Source: Sphingomonas jaspsi DSM 18422
GTDB taxonomy: Bacteria > Pseudomonadota > Alphaproteobacteria > Sphingomonadales > Sphingomonadaceae
Reading direction: 5' to 3'
Assembly: GCF_000585415.1 (NCBI RefSeq)
Contig: NZ_KK073876.1
Location: 1,547,810 to 1,611,809 of the forward strand
DNA length: 64,000 bases
Translations under genes and position numbers: made by a program
Notes under the pieces: generated by a model
Seen by the model: only the letters and a program-made list of their open reading frames with translations
Database searches by the model: none
Told to the model about the DNA's origin: nothing
Shown: positions 43,923 to 53,593 of the stretch, in pieces
Layout: each line of letters begins with the position of its first letter
Position numbering within the stretch: the first letter of the stretch is position 1

Positions 43923-45860
43923 GTGAGCAAGGCAGACCGCCCAGACCTTCCCGGATCGACCGACCGCTTTCTCGAAGAGAAGGCGACCTATGCCGTGCGC
44001 GGGTCGGAAGCGCCCGATCTGGAAGCCGGGGTCAAGGCGATCCGCAACGTGGTCAAGACGTTGCCGTCGCGGCCGGGCGTCTATCGGATGCAGGATGCCA
44101 AGGGCGACGTGCTCTACGTCGGCAAGGCGCGGGTGCTGAAAAACCGGGTCACCAATTATACGCAGGTGGCGAAGCTGCCCAAACGGCTGCAGCGGATGGT
44201 TTCGCAGACCCGCGGCATGACCATCGTCACGACGCGGACCGAGGCCGAGGCGCTGCTGCTCGAAGCGCAGCTGATCAAGCGCTTCCGGCCTCCGTACAAC
44301 GTCCTTCTGCGCGACGACAAAAGCTTTCCATTCATCCTGCTGCGCGAAGACCATCCCTTCCCGCAGGTGCGCAAGCACCGCGGCGCGCGGCGGACCAAGG
44401 GGCAATATTTCGGCCCCTTTGCCAGCGCCGGAAGTGTCACCTCGACACTTAATGCCCTGCAGAAGCTATTCCTGCTTCGCAGTTGTTCGGACAGCTTTTT
44501 CGCCAACCGCAAGCGGCCGTGCCTGTTGTACCAGATCCGCCGCTGCTCGGCGCCATGCGTGGGGCGCATCGACCGCCAGGACTATGACGAGCTGGTTGAG
44601 GACGCGAAGCTGTTCCTGGCGGGCAAGTCGACGGGTGTGCAGGCAAGGCTCGGCAAGCAGATGGCCGAAGCCGCCGAGAAGCAGGATTTCGAGCTGGCCG
44701 CCGTCTACCGCGACCGTCTGCGGGCACTGACCTATGTGCAGGGATCGCAGACCGTCCACGCCGAAGGGCTTGGCGACGGCGACATCTTCGCGCTGGCCAG
44801 CAAGGCCGGGCAAATGTGCATCCAGGCCTTCTTCATTCGCGGCGGGCAGAATTGGGGTCATCGCAGCTTCTTTCCTGCGCACACCGCCGACGTGCCGGAA
44901 GATGAGGTGCTGACCGACTTCCTGATGCAATTCTATGAGGAGGTGCCGCCGCCGAAACGCATCCTGCTCGACCGCGACCTCGCCGAGGCGGAACTGGTCG
45001 CCGAAGCGCTGTCGGAACGGGCCGAGCGCAAGGTCGAGATCAGCCGTCCGCAACGCGGCGACCGGCGAAAGCTGATCGAGCAGGCAAGGCGAAACGCCGA
45101 GGAGGCGCTGGACCGACGGATGGCGGAGTCGACGACGCAGGTTAAGCTGCTGCGCGAACTGGCCGACACGTTCGAACTGCCCGAGCCGCCGAGCCGTATC
45201 GAGATTTACGACAACAGCCACATCATGGGCACCAATGCGACCGGGGCGATGGTGGTCGCGGGCCCGGAAGGCTTTCGCAAGAACAGCTATCGCAAATTCA
45301 ACATCAAGAAGGCGCGGACCGACGACGATTTCGGGATGATGCGCGAGGTGTTGGAGCGCCGCTTCGCTCGGCTCGAAAAGGAAGACCCTGACCGCAACCA
45401 GGGCGAATGGCCCGACCTCATCCTGATCGACGGTGGCAAGGGCCAGCTCAATGCCGTGCTGGAGATCATGGAAGAGCAGGGGGTCAGCGACGTCCCGGTA
45501 ATCGGCGTTGCCAAGGGGCCGCATCATGGGCGCGAGGGCAGGGAGGTGTTTCACCTTCCAGGCGGTCGCGAGGTTACGCTGCCTGTCAATTCTCCCCTGC
45601 TGTTCTACGTCCAACGCCTGCGCGACGAGGCGCATCGCTTCGCCATCGGCACCCATAGGCAGAAGCGTGCGAAGAGCCTCACCACGTCGAGCCTCGACGA
45701 GGTGCCGGGGATCGGTCCCAACCGCAAACGCGCATTGCTGATGCATTTCGGAACCGCGCGCGCGGTCAAGGGTGCGGCGCTCGAGGACCTGGAACGGGCG
45801 CCGGGCATCAGCAAGTCGATGGCCCGGCAAATCTACGATTATTTCCATCCGCGCGGTTAG
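43923..45860 (+). CDS. uvrC: excinuclease ABC subunit C
   Basis: The 645-residue nuclease makes the dual incisions in nucleotide excision repair with UvrA and UvrB. The N-terminal GIY-YIG domain (SRPGVYRMQDAKGDVLYVGK), UVR domain (QMAEAAEKQDFELAAVYRDR), RNase H-like C-terminal half (IEIYDNSHIMGTNATGAMV, LILIDGGKGQLNA) and helix-hairpin-helix motifs (VPGIGPNRKRALL) are all present. GTG 43923 gives a normal length; the open frame upstream is overlap with the previous gene. recO follows three bases later. Confidence 0.94.
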   Translation: MSKADRPDLPGSTDRFLEEKATYAVRGSEAPDLEAGVKAIRNVVKTLPSRPGVYRMQDAKGDVLYVGKARVLKNRVTNYTQVAKLPKRLQRMVSQTRGMTIVTTRTEAEALLLEAQLIKRFRPPYNVLLRDDKSFPFILLREDHPFPQVRKHRGARRTKGQYFGPFASAGSVTSTLNALQKLFLLRSCSDSFFANRKRPCLLYQIRRCSAPCVGRIDRQDYDELVEDAKLFLAGKSTGVQARLGKQMAEAAEKQDFELAAVYRDRLRALTYVQGSQTVHAEGLGDGDIFALASKAGQMCIQAFFIRGGQNWGHRSFFPAHTADVPEDEVLTDFLMQFYEEVPPPKRILLDRDLAEAELVAEALSERAERKVEISRPQRGDRRKLIEQARRNAEEALDRRMAESTTQVKLLRELADTFELPEPPSRIEIYDNSHIMGTNATGAMVVAGPEGFRKNSYRKFNIKKARTDDDFGMMREVLERRFARLEKEDPDRNQGEWPDLILIDGGKGQLNAVLEIMEEQGVSDVPVIGVAKGPHHGREGREVFHLPGGREVTLPVNSPLLFYVQRLRDEAHRFAIGTHRQKRAKSLTTSSLDEVPGIGPNRKRALLMHFGTARAVKGAALEDLERAPGISKSMARQIYDYFHPRG

Positions 45861-45863
45861 GCG

Positions 45864-46601
45864 ATGCGGATCGACACGCCCGCCATCGTCCTCGCCAATC
45901 GCCCGCACGGCGAACATGGCGCGGTCGTGCGGTTCCTGACTCCGGATCACGGTTTGCAGCCTGGCTATGTGAGGGGAGCGAGGGGACGGACGCTGCGTCC
46001 TGTCTTGGTGCCCGGCAACAGCGTCCAACTCGGCCTTTCCGCGCGGACCGAAGGGCAATTGCCCCAAGCGACGGTCGAGCTGGCGCATAGCCGGGCTGCC
46101 ATGCTTGGCGAGGCATTGCCGGCAGCGGCGATCGACTGGGCCACCGCGCTCTCGGCGGCAGTGCTACCGGAAGGGCAACCCTATCCGCGACTATATCTTG
46201 CCCTCGACGGCCTGCTGACAGCCATCGAATCGGCGCCGGCGGCCAGCGGATGGGGCGCCGCGTTGGTGCGGTTCGAACTGCTGCTGCTGGCGGAACTGGG
46301 GTTCGGGCTGGATCTGTCGCAATGCGCGGTGAGTGGTTCGGACGACGATCTTGTCGCGGTCAGTCCGCGCTCCGGTCGCGCCATCTCCCGCGCGCAAGCC
46401 GCGCCATATGCCGGCAAGTTGTTGCCGTTGCCCGAGTTTTTGGCCTCTGGGGGAAACGCGTCGTGGCGCGACATTGCGGACGGCTTGGCCCTTACTGGTC
46501 ATTTCCTGGCGCGGGACGTGCTTCACGATCGCCTGTCCTTGGTCGCCGACAGCCGCGCGCGATTGGTCAGCCGCTTGCATAAGGCAGCCGGCCTCGCCTA
46601 G
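45864..46601 (+). CDS. recO: DNA repair protein RecO
   Basis: The 245-residue recombination mediator helps RecR load RecA on SSB-coated gaps. The N-terminal OB fold shows [20 protein letters not shown] and [18 protein letters not shown]. The helical C-terminal part has [14 protein letters not shown] and [20 protein letters not shown]. It follows uvrC closely, giving a repair pair. Zn-binding cysteines seen in some RecO proteins are largely missing, which is usual in alphaproteobacteria. Confidence 0.9.
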   Translation: MRIDTPAIVLANRPHGEHGAVVRFLTPDHGLQPGYVRGARGRTLRPVLVPGNSVQLGLSARTEGQLPQATVELAHSRAAMLGEALPAAAIDWATALSAAVLPEGQPYPRLYLALDGLLTAIESAPAASGWGAALVRFELLLLAELGFGLDLSQCAVSGSDDDLVAVSPRSGRAISRAQAAPYAGKLLPLPEFLASGGNASWRDIADGLALTGHFLARDVLHDRLSLVADSRARLVSRLHKAAGLA

Positions 46602-46609
46602 CCTTAACC

Positions 46610-47014
46610 ATGGTCGACACAATGTCCCTGCTGTTCCCGCACGAAGCGCGCACGGATGATGTCGTGGTTCGGGTCGCGGTCAGCTACCTCGCCGACCAGT
46701 CCGCGCCATCGCAGAACAGGTGGTTCTGGTCCTACCATATCCGCATCGAGAATGAGCGTAGCGAGGCGGTGCAGCTGCTGGCGCGGTACTGGCGCATCGT
46801 CGATGGTCACGGAAATGTGCATGAGGTGCGCGGGCAGGGCGTCGTCGGCGAAATGCCGGTCGTTGGCCCGGGCGACAGCTACGACTATGTGTCGGGCTGC
46901 CCGCTCGACACCGATCGCGGGGAAATGAGCGGCAGCTACATGATGGTCGATCCATCCGGGCGTTCGATCGAGGTCGCAATCCCGCGGTTCGACCTCATCG
47001 GTCCTCGAATTTAG
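46610..47014 (+). CDS. apaG: ApaG domain protein
   Basis: The 134-residue protein is one fibronectin-like ApaG domain: VRVAVSYLADQSAPSQNRWF, YHIRIENERSEAVQLLARYW, VRGQGVVGEMPVVGPGDSY and YVSGCPLDTDRGEMSGSYM. ApaG has been linked to Co2+/Mg2+ efflux and binds pyrophosphate in Xanthomonas, but its cellular role is unclear. The ATG at 46610 overlaps TTAACCAT (46604-46611), a possible CtrA half-site. It starts eight bases after recO. Confidence 0.93.
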   Translation: MVDTMSLLFPHEARTDDVVVRVAVSYLADQSAPSQNRWFWSYHIRIENERSEAVQLLARYWRIVDGHGNVHEVRGQGVVGEMPVVGPGDSYDYVSGCPLDTDRGEMSGSYMMVDPSGRSIEVAIPRFDLIGPRI

Positions 47015-47020
47015 CGACGA

Positions 47021-47431
47021 TCAACTCGGGCTGGCAGGCTCGAACTTGCCCCGTTCGTCCTTGGTCGCAATGTAGACGAAGGCGCCAAAGACCGCCCCAA
47101 GCCCTGCCAATGCGGCCGCCGGAGGTTCGCCGCCGCAGCGGCCGAGCCGCAGGTTAGGTTCACGGAAGACCGGACGCGGGTCCGTCTTGCGCAGTTCGAT
47201 GCTCTGCTGGCTGTCGGCCGGAATCCAGTCCTTGTCCTGGTAATCCCAATAGCAAAGCCGATCGGGGTCGACGACGTCGGTCGAGTAGGCCGCGAGCGCC
47301 GTCCAGGACGAAATCGCCGCGTCGCCCGCAGCGACTGCCGGTGCCGGAGCGATAGTCATGGCATGCGCCATTGCACTGCAAAGCAGGCCGGCTGTTACCA
47401 CTGCCGAAGCGATCAACCCACGCTTACGCAC
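47021..47431 (-). CDS. small exported protein with C-terminal membrane helix, function unknown
   Basis: From GTG 47431 (GGGAG upstream) the protein has 136 residues: a Sec signal peptide (RGLIASAVVTAGLLCSAMAHA), a polar middle with two Cys that could form a disulfide (DRLCYWDYQDKDW and LRLGRCGGEPP), and a C-terminal helix (AALAGLGAVFGAFVYIATKD). This looks like an inner-membrane protein with a small periplasmic domain. I do not recognise the family. It converges on apaG. Confidence 0.6.
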   Translation of the reverse strand: MRKRGLIASAVVTAGLLCSAMAHAMTIAPAPAVAAGDAAISSWTALAAYSTDVVDPDRLCYWDYQDKDWIPADSQQSIELRKTDPRPVFREPNLRLGRCGGEPPAAALAGLGAVFGAFVYIATKDERGKFEPASPS

Positions 47432-47549
47432 GCAAACTCCCGTTTCGTTTCGCCGACAGTGATCGAAATACACTGTTCGCGCAACCTTAGGCGCAAGGTT
47501 TTGCGATAAATTGAACCGCCGTGGTTAATGCCGTGGGTTTTGAGTTGAA

Positions 47550-48695
47550 TTGGCGGTCGTTGACCCGCATTCACAAAGCGTGTCCGCGCGTCCCCCTTCT
47601 GCCATCGCCCTTACCGCCAATTCGATGCGGAATTTGGCGCATTTCCGCGCCCTGCTGATCCGCGCGTTACAGTCTGCCGGTTACCGCGTCGTGCTGATCG
47701 CGCCGGAAGATGAATCTCGCATCGACGGGCAGGTCGAGCGGATCGACATTCGCATGGACCGCGCAGGCACCAACGTCCTGAAAGACTGGTCGACCGTCAG
47801 GGCTTATCGATCGCTCCTTGCTTCCGTTCGACCTCAACTGGTGCTGGGGTTCACGCCGAAAGCGAACATTTATGGCGCAATGGCCGCACGATCGACCGGG
47901 ATTCCATTCGTTCCAACGATCAGCGGGTTGGGGACTGCCTTCCTGAAGGGTGGCGCGCTGCAACAGGTCCAGCTCGGCCTCTACCGTCACGCCTTTCGGC
48001 ACTGCCCTGCCGTCGTGTTCCAGAACGCGGACGATCGCGACCTGTTCAGGGCGAGGCGGATCGTCCGCGACGGGCAGGAGCATGTTGTCCCCGGCTCGGG
48101 CATCGACCTTGTCCATTTCGACGTTCGACCGCAGCCGGGGAAAAGCCAGGTCCGCTTCCTGTTCATCGGCCGCATGCTGGCGGACAAGGGAATCTTCGAG
48201 CTTGCCGAGGCGGCGAAGATCCTCCGGGCGCAAGGGGTCGACTTCCATCTCACGCTGGTCGGAGAGGTCGACGAGGGCAATCCGTCGTCGGCCGATCGCG
48301 GGCTGATACAGCGCTGGCAGGCGGAAGGGCTGCTGGGATGGGTCGGAAGCCAGTCCGACGTGCGCCCCTTCATTGCCGACGCGGACGTGGTCGTCCTGCC
48401 GTCCTACCGCGAAGGAATGCCGCGCGCCCTGCTGGAGGCGGCAGCGATGGGGCGCGCGATGGTTGCAACCGATGTGCCGGGATGCCGCGATCTGGTGGTG
48501 GCGGGCCGAACCGGGCTCCTCTGCAGTGCCCGCGACGCGACGTCATTGGCCAGCGCGATGGCGTCGATGGCCAGCCTTTCCGTGGACCAGCGCGTGCAGA
48601 TGGGCCGCGAGGCCAGGGCGCTGGTCGAGCGGGACTTCGATGCGGCCATCGTGGCCGGTCGCTACCTCGACCTGTTGCACGAGCATGGGCTATGA
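47550..48695 (+). CDS. glycosyltransferase family 4 protein
   Basis: The 381-residue GT-B enzyme transfers a sugar from a nucleotide donor to a lipid-linked acceptor. N-terminal AIALTANSMRNLAHFRALL and C-terminal LFIGRMLADKGIFELAEAA with PSYREGMPRALLEAAAMGRA (the E-x7-E donor motif) are GT4-like. The TTG at 47550 is the likely start because the first strand is already conserved by residue 20. It opens the plus-strand exopolysaccharide cluster and overlaps the phosphatase gene by 11 bases. The sugar is unknown. Confidence 0.85.
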   Translation: MAVVDPHSQSVSARPPSAIALTANSMRNLAHFRALLIRALQSAGYRVVLIAPEDESRIDGQVERIDIRMDRAGTNVLKDWSTVRAYRSLLASVRPQLVLGFTPKANIYGAMAARSTGIPFVPTISGLGTAFLKGGALQQVQLGLYRHAFRHCPAVVFQNADDRDLFRARRIVRDGQEHVVPGSGIDLVHFDVRPQPGKSQVRFLFIGRMLADKGIFELAEAAKILRAQGVDFHLTLVGEVDEGNPSSADRGLIQRWQAEGLLGWVGSQSDVRPFIADADVVVLPSYREGMPRALLEAAAMGRAMVATDVPGCRDLVVAGRTGLLCSARDATSLASAMASMASLSVDQRVQMGREARALVERDFDAAIVAGRYLDLLHEHGL

Positions 48696-49440
48696 CCGGC
48701 GCGACCCGATGACGCTCTTGCTTCCTCGTGCCCCCAGCGGCTGGCGCGCCTATGCGGTTGGCGATGTGCACGGACGTCTGGACCTTCTCGACCGGTTGCT
48801 CGGCAAGATCGACGCCGACCTGGCCGAGCGTCCGGCGGACCGGGTCGCGCTGGTGATGCTGGGCGACCTGATCGATCGCGGACCCGACAGCCGCGGCGTG
48901 GTGGAGCGGCTTCGCACAATGGACGAAAGCCGCTACCGGCGCATCTGCCTGATGGGCAACCATGAAGAGGTGTTGCTGCGTATCCTGGCGGGTGAGCGGG
49001 GGCTGGTGCAGGACTGGCTGCTATTCGGTGGCGCCGAATGCCTGGGCAGCTACGGCGTCGATGCTTCTCTCGTGGGACGCTTGCCTGAACGTCAGGCGCT
49101 TGAAATTATCCGCCGCGCGATTCCGGACGCGCATTCCGCATTCATCGAGAGTTTCGCCGACACGTTGCGCTTCGGCGATTACCTGTTCGTCCATGCCGGG
49201 ATCCGTCCCGGGGTCGCGATTGAAGAGCAAAAGCAAATCGATCTCAGGTGGATACGCCGCGAATTTCTCGACCATGATGAGAATCTTGAAGCCATGGTAG
49301 TCCACGGTCACACGATTTCAGCGTCGGTCGAACAGCTATCGCACCGGATCGGAATCGATACCGGGGCTTACCGGTCCGGCGTTCTCACCGCCTTGGCGGT
49401 CGAGGACGATCGCCGGTGGTTTTTGTCTACCGGTCAATGA
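48685..49440 (+). CDS. PPP-family metallophosphatase
   Basis: The 251-residue protein has the calcineurin-like core: YAVGDVHGRLDLL, VMLGDLIDRGPDSRGV, CLMGNHEEVLLR and VVHGHTISASVEQ, giving the DxH, GDxxDRG, GNHE and GH metal ligands. Such enzymes dephosphorylate Ser/Thr- or Tyr-proteins. Its place just before the Wza-Wzc pair suggests that it could counter the Wzc kinase, a job usually done by a low-molecular-weight Tyr phosphatase; that is inference. ATG 48709 is an alternative start. Confidence 0.85.
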   Translation: MGYDRRDPMTLLLPRAPSGWRAYAVGDVHGRLDLLDRLLGKIDADLAERPADRVALVMLGDLIDRGPDSRGVVERLRTMDESRYRRICLMGNHEEVLLRILAGERGLVQDWLLFGGAECLGSYGVDASLVGRLPERQALEIIRRAIPDAHSAFIESFADTLRFGDYLFVHAGIRPGVAIEEQKQIDLRWIRREFLDHDENLEAMVVHGHTISASVEQLSHRIGIDTGAYRSGVLTALAVEDDRRWFLSTGQ

Positions 49441-49510
49441 CAAAGCGGTAGCGCGGATTTAACGCATCGTGCATCATCGCGTTCGCGCGTTGTGCGGAGA
49501 GACCGAATCT

Positions 49511-50221
49511 ATGACGGCTTGTGGGTTGAATGGGCGAGCTGCAGCCATGCTGTCGCTCGCCATTGGGGCATCTTTGCTGTCGTCATGCGCCGACCATCGT
49601 GGCGGCCCCATTCCCTATGACGTGCAGAATTTCGGCGTGCCGGACGCGCCGTCGGCGACGGCGCTCGGTGCTGGATACCGCATTGCGCCGATGGACACCG
49701 TCAGCGTCAAGGTTTTCAAGATGCCGGACCTGTCGGGTGACTACGAAGTCGACCTGACCGGCCAGCTGTCGATGCCGCTGATCGGCAATGTCGACGCGTC
49801 CAACCTGACGATGGCGGAACTCGATCAGCGACTGACGCAGCGATTGGGCGAAAAATATCTCGAAAATCCCGACGTGACGGTCAGCCTCAAATCGTCGACG
49901 CTGCGGTCGGTCACGATCGACGGGGCAGTGAACAAGTCGGGCTCCTTCCCGGTAATGGGACCGACCAGCCTGATGCAAGCCGTCGCCTTGGCTGGCGGCA
50001 CCACGCAGGATGCCAACAACCGGCGGGTTGCGATTTTCCGCACGATCTCCGGCAAGCGGCAGGCGGCAGCCTTTGACCTGACCAGCATTCGGCGTGGCGA
50101 AACGCCCGATCCGCAGGTCTATCCGGGCGACATCGTCATCGTCGACGGCTCGTCGATCAAGTCGATCCAGAAACAGATTCTCAACAGCTTGCCCGTAATT
50201 TCGATCTTCAAGCCCTTCTAG
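49511..50221 (+). CDS. polysaccharide export outer-membrane lipoprotein (Wza/GumB family)
   Basis: The 236-residue protein has a lipoprotein signal (LSLAIGASLLSSCADH) and a Poly_export domain (YRIAPMDTVSVKVFKMPDLS, GQLSMPLIGNVDASNLTMAE, NPDVTVSL) followed by a SLBB-like repeat (VTIDGAVNKSGSFPV). It should form the periplasmic/outer-membrane channel for the exopolysaccharide. GGAGAG lies upstream of ATG 49511. It is shorter than E. coli Wza, as is usual for alphaproteobacterial forms. It precedes its Wzc partner by 11 bases. Confidence 0.9.
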   Translation: MTACGLNGRAAAMLSLAIGASLLSSCADHRGGPIPYDVQNFGVPDAPSATALGAGYRIAPMDTVSVKVFKMPDLSGDYEVDLTGQLSMPLIGNVDASNLTMAELDQRLTQRLGEKYLENPDVTVSLKSSTLRSVTIDGAVNKSGSFPVMGPTSLMQAVALAGGTTQDANNRRVAIFRTISGKRQAAAFDLTSIRRGETPDPQVYPGDIVIVDGSSIKSIQKQILNSLPVISIFKPF

Positions 50222-50232
50222 ACGCAGCGCTA

Positions 50233-52437
50233 GTGAACAAGAACATCATCCTGACCGACGACCAGCCGTGGGCGCTGGGCAATGTCGTTTCGCGGCCGGC
50301 GTCGTCGCCGCGTGCCGATGCGCCGGACGGTCTGGACCTCGCAGCGTTGCTCCGGATTTTGGTGACGTGGCGCTGGCTGATCGCCGGTGCGATTGCGCTC
50401 GGCATATTGCTCGGCATCATTGCGACACTGGTGACGAAGCCGGTTTATCGGGCATCGGTGACGCTCGAGGTGAATTCTCCGACGGTGGAGATCATGGATG
50501 AGCAGCGCCGCGCCCAATCGTCCGCGACCGCCGCACCGTGGGATTATGTCGCCACGCAGGTCGGCCTTCTCTCGAGCCGGAGCATCGCCGAGCGCGCAGC
50601 CGAGGACCTCAAGCTGGCCAGCAATCCCGATTTCGTCGGGGAAGGTGGCACGCCAGAACAACGGCTGCAGATCGCGGCAGGTCGCATTTCCGGCGGGCTG
50701 AAGGTGCAGATGCCCGAGGAGGGGCAACTCGTCAGCTACACGATGGACGCCGACACCCCCCAGATGGCCGCTGCCATCGCCAACCAGGTGGCGGACAGCT
50801 TTATCAACGTCACCCTGCAGCGTCGGTATGAAGCGAGTTCCTACGCGCGCAACTTCCTTGAAAAGCAGATCAACAAGGCGCGCGCCGACCTTGAGCAGTC
50901 TGAGAAACTCCTCGTCGCCTACGCGCAAGCGCAGGGCATCATCACTACCTCGACCTCGCAGGGCGTGCCCAACGGTGACACCAACTCGCTGCAGGGTGAA
51001 TCGCTCGTCGCGCTGAACAAGGCGCTCGCCGATGCGACGGCCCGACGGGTCGCGGCCGAAGGCGCCTACCGGCAGGGCTCGGCGGTCGGCGCGACAGCCG
51101 ACGTCAATGCCGCGACGCAGGCCATGCGCCAGCAAAAGGCTGCGCTGGAAGCGGAATATCAGGACAAGCGGACGCTGCTGAAGCCCGATCACCCGGACAT
51201 GATCAGCCTGCGTTCGCGCATCGACGAGTTGAGCCGCCAGATCAGCCGCGAGGCGTCGCAGGTGTCGTCGGGACGCAACAACAGCCTGCTCGGGGAATTT
51301 CGCGCTGCACAGGCGGCCGAAAGTGCGCTGCAGGCGCGGGTGAATGCGCTCAAGGGCTCGGTGCTCGACCTGCGCGGTCGCAGCATCCGCTACACCATCC
51401 TGCAGCGCGACGTGGACACCAACCGCGCGCTGTATGAGGCGCTGCTCCAGCGATTCAAGGAAGTCGGCGTTGCCGGGGGCATCGGCGCGTCGCCGGTGTC
51501 GATCGTCGATCGTGCCGATCCGCCCGGCGGCCCGTACAAGCCCAACCTGATGATCAACCTTGCCGTTGGCCTGCTGGCGGGCCTGATCGGCGGGATCGGG
51601 TTGGCGATGGTGCTCGAATTCCTCAACGACACGATCAAGACGCGCGAGGACGTGCGCAACAAGCTTGGTCTCGCCTGTCTTGGCGCCGTGCCGAAGAGCC
51701 CGGGCAAGGACAGTTTCGCCGAGGAGCTCAAGAACCCCAAGTCGAGCGTCTCCGAGGCCTATTCGTCGGTGGCAGCATCGCTGCGCTTCAGCACCGAAGA
51801 CGGCCTGCCGCGCCGCCTGCTCGTCACCAGTACGCGGTCGGGTGAAGGCAAATCATCCTCGTCGCTTGCCCTGGCCCAGAATTTCGCAAGGCGCGGCGCA
51901 AAGGTCCTGCTGGTCGACTGCGACCTGCGCAAGCCGTCGTTCCGCGCGGCTTCGGAAAAGATCGGACTGACCAGATTGCTGACTGGGGATGACGACGATA
52001 TCTCGGCGCACGTCACCAAGACGCAGTTCGACAATCTGCTGTTGCTGCCGGCCGGGCCAATTCCGCCCAATCCGGCCGACCTGCTGTCGACCGGCCGCTT
52101 CGCATCGATCCTGCAGGAATTGCAGGAACAGTTCGACGTCATCGTGTGCGACGCGCCGCCGGTGATGGGGCTTGCCGACGCGATATTGATGGCACCAGCC
52201 GTCGGGCAAGTGATGTTCGTGGTCGAAAGCGGGAAGACGCGCGCGCGCTCGGCGCTCGAATCGCTGCGGCAGATCGGCGCCACCGGTGCGCATATCGTCG
52301 GCGCCACGCTCAACAAGTCGTCGGAAGATGCCGGGGGTTACGGGTATAAGGGCTACGGCTATGGCTATGGCAATCGCTATGGCGCCGTCGACAAGCGCCG
52401 GACGGAGATCGAGCTGATCCCTCACGATGGCGACTGA
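50233..52437 (+). CDS. Wzc-type polysaccharide co-polymerase and tyrosine autokinase
   Basis: The 734-residue protein has a Wzz domain with two membrane helices (about residues 45-65 and 440-460), a long periplasmic coiled coil, and a C-terminal bacterial tyrosine kinase: STRSGEGKSSSSLALAQNFA (Walker A), VLLVDCDLRKPS and DVIVCDAPP. A tyrosine cluster (GYGYKGYGYGYGNRYG) near the C-terminus is the autophosphorylation tail. It controls chain length and export together with Wza. The GTG start follows the wza stop by 11 bases. Confidence 0.92.
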   Translation: MNKNIILTDDQPWALGNVVSRPASSPRADAPDGLDLAALLRILVTWRWLIAGAIALGILLGIIATLVTKPVYRASVTLEVNSPTVEIMDEQRRAQSSATAAPWDYVATQVGLLSSRSIAERAAEDLKLASNPDFVGEGGTPEQRLQIAAGRISGGLKVQMPEEGQLVSYTMDADTPQMAAAIANQVADSFINVTLQRRYEASSYARNFLEKQINKARADLEQSEKLLVAYAQAQGIITTSTSQGVPNGDTNSLQGESLVALNKALADATARRVAAEGAYRQGSAVGATADVNAATQAMRQQKAALEAEYQDKRTLLKPDHPDMISLRSRIDELSRQISREASQVSSGRNNSLLGEFRAAQAAESALQARVNALKGSVLDLRGRSIRYTILQRDVDTNRALYEALLQRFKEVGVAGGIGASPVSIVDRADPPGGPYKPNLMINLAVGLLAGLIGGIGLAMVLEFLNDTIKTREDVRNKLGLACLGAVPKSPGKDSFAEELKNPKSSVSEAYSSVAASLRFSTEDGLPRRLLVTSTRSGEGKSSSSLALAQNFARRGAKVLLVDCDLRKPSFRAASEKIGLTRLLTGDDDDISAHVTKTQFDNLLLLPAGPIPPNPADLLSTGRFASILQELQEQFDVIVCDAPPVMGLADAILMAPAVGQVMFVVESGKTRARSALESLRQIGATGAHIVGATLNKSSEDAGGYGYKGYGYGYGNRYGAVDKRRTEIELIPHDGD

Positions 52438-53593
52438 AACGGATCGCCCATCCATGCTGAAGCGCTGGCTCGCCGGCCTGTGCTTTACGCTCATGGCCTT
52501 GTTGGTCCTTCATAACGGTCCGACCCGCTGGGCGGTTGAGCGGGGCGTCGACCTTAAATTGTCCAGCGATCCACGGCTGGCGATCCGCGGGGCGCTCAGC
52601 GATATTGCCGCCGCGAGCCGTACTGGTCGCCCGCCGGCGGAACTGGTCGAACGCGCCGTCGGCATATCCCGAGCTGCACCGTTGCTGGCTGAACCCTTCG
52701 TCGTTGCGGCCATCGCAGCCGACGATCGCGGCGATCGCCGCAGCGCCGAACAACTCTTCCTCGCGGCACGGCAACGCGATCCCCGATTGCCGGTGACCCG
52801 CTATCTTCTAGGCGATTTTTACCGCAGGTCCGGCGCAGATGCTGCCGCCCTGGCCGAGCTGATCGTGTTGATGAGGGTCCAGCCGCAACAGCAGATCGGC
52901 ATGCTTCCCTATTTCGCTCAATTGGCGACCATCGCGCGACATCGGCCGGCCATCCGGCGTCTCGTCCTGTCCGATCCGGGCTATGGCCGGGCGATCCTCA
53001 GTGCTGCAGCGGCCGAGGGTGCGCCGGCGTCCTACATCCTGTCGGTGGGGCGCCAACTCCCGCCCGATCCCGAAAACCGTGGGTGGCAGGAGCGGCTGAT
53101 CGCCAAGGCGATCGAACGCGGCGATTTCGGTGCCGCCCGGGCGATTTGGAGCGCGGTCACTGGCAACTCGACTGCCGATGCGATCGTCCCCACGTTCGAC
53201 GATCGGCTGTCGCCTGCGCCGTTCAATTGGACATTGGCCAACAGCGCCGACGGCGTCGCCGAACCCCAAGGTGCGCGGCAATTATCCGTGCTTTTTTACG
53301 GCCGCACGCCGGTCGGATTGGCCGCGCAGTTGATGACCCTGCCAAGCGGACGATATCGATTTGCCTGGCAAATGTCGGAGACGGCAGGCGATGCATCGGC
53401 GCTGTCGTGGCGCGTGACATGTGTGCCGTCGGCAACGCCGGTCTCGAGTGCCGGTATTGGCGCAACCGAACTGATCATGGCGATTTCGGGCGATTGCCCG
53501 GCACAGCGGCTGGAATTGGTCGGGACGCCGACCGTCGACCAGCAGCGGGTGTCGTCGACGGTTGGCGACCTGTCGCTGACGAGGTTGCCATGA
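52427..53593 (+). CDS. TPR-like membrane-anchored protein of the exopolysaccharide cluster, function unknown
   Basis: The 388-residue protein has an N-terminal signal anchor (LAGLCFTLMALLVLHNG), a helical repeat region (residues 50-220, with AAIAADDRGDRRSAEQLFLA) and a C-terminal beta-rich domain (SGRYRFAWQMSE, LSWRVTC). This is the pattern of helper proteins in EPS loci that act between polymerase and export machinery, but I recognise no defined family. It overlaps wzc by 11 bases and the next gene by four, so it is translated with them. Confidence 0.65.
   Translation: MATETDRPSMLKRWLAGLCFTLMALLVLHNGPTRWAVERGVDLKLSSDPRLAIRGALSDIAAASRTGRPPAELVERAVGISRAAPLLAEPFVVAAIAADDRGDRRSAEQLFLAARQRDPRLPVTRYLLGDFYRRSGADAAALAELIVLMRVQPQQQIGMLPYFAQLATIARHRPAIRRLVLSDPGYGRAILSAAAAEGAPASYILSVGRQLPPDPENRGWQERLIAKAIERGDFGAARAIWSAVTGNSTADAIVPTFDDRLSPAPFNWTLANSADGVAEPQGARQLSVLFYGRTPVGLAAQLMTLPSGRYRFAWQMSETAGDASALSWRVTCVPSATPVSSAGIGATELIMAISGDCPAQRLELVGTPTVDQQRVSSTVGDLSLTRLP

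Noticed and set aside
44466..46088. 540-codon open frame on the minus strand
   Set aside because: It is antisense to uvrC and recO, which have complete domain sets; codon-position GC bias explains the lack of stops.
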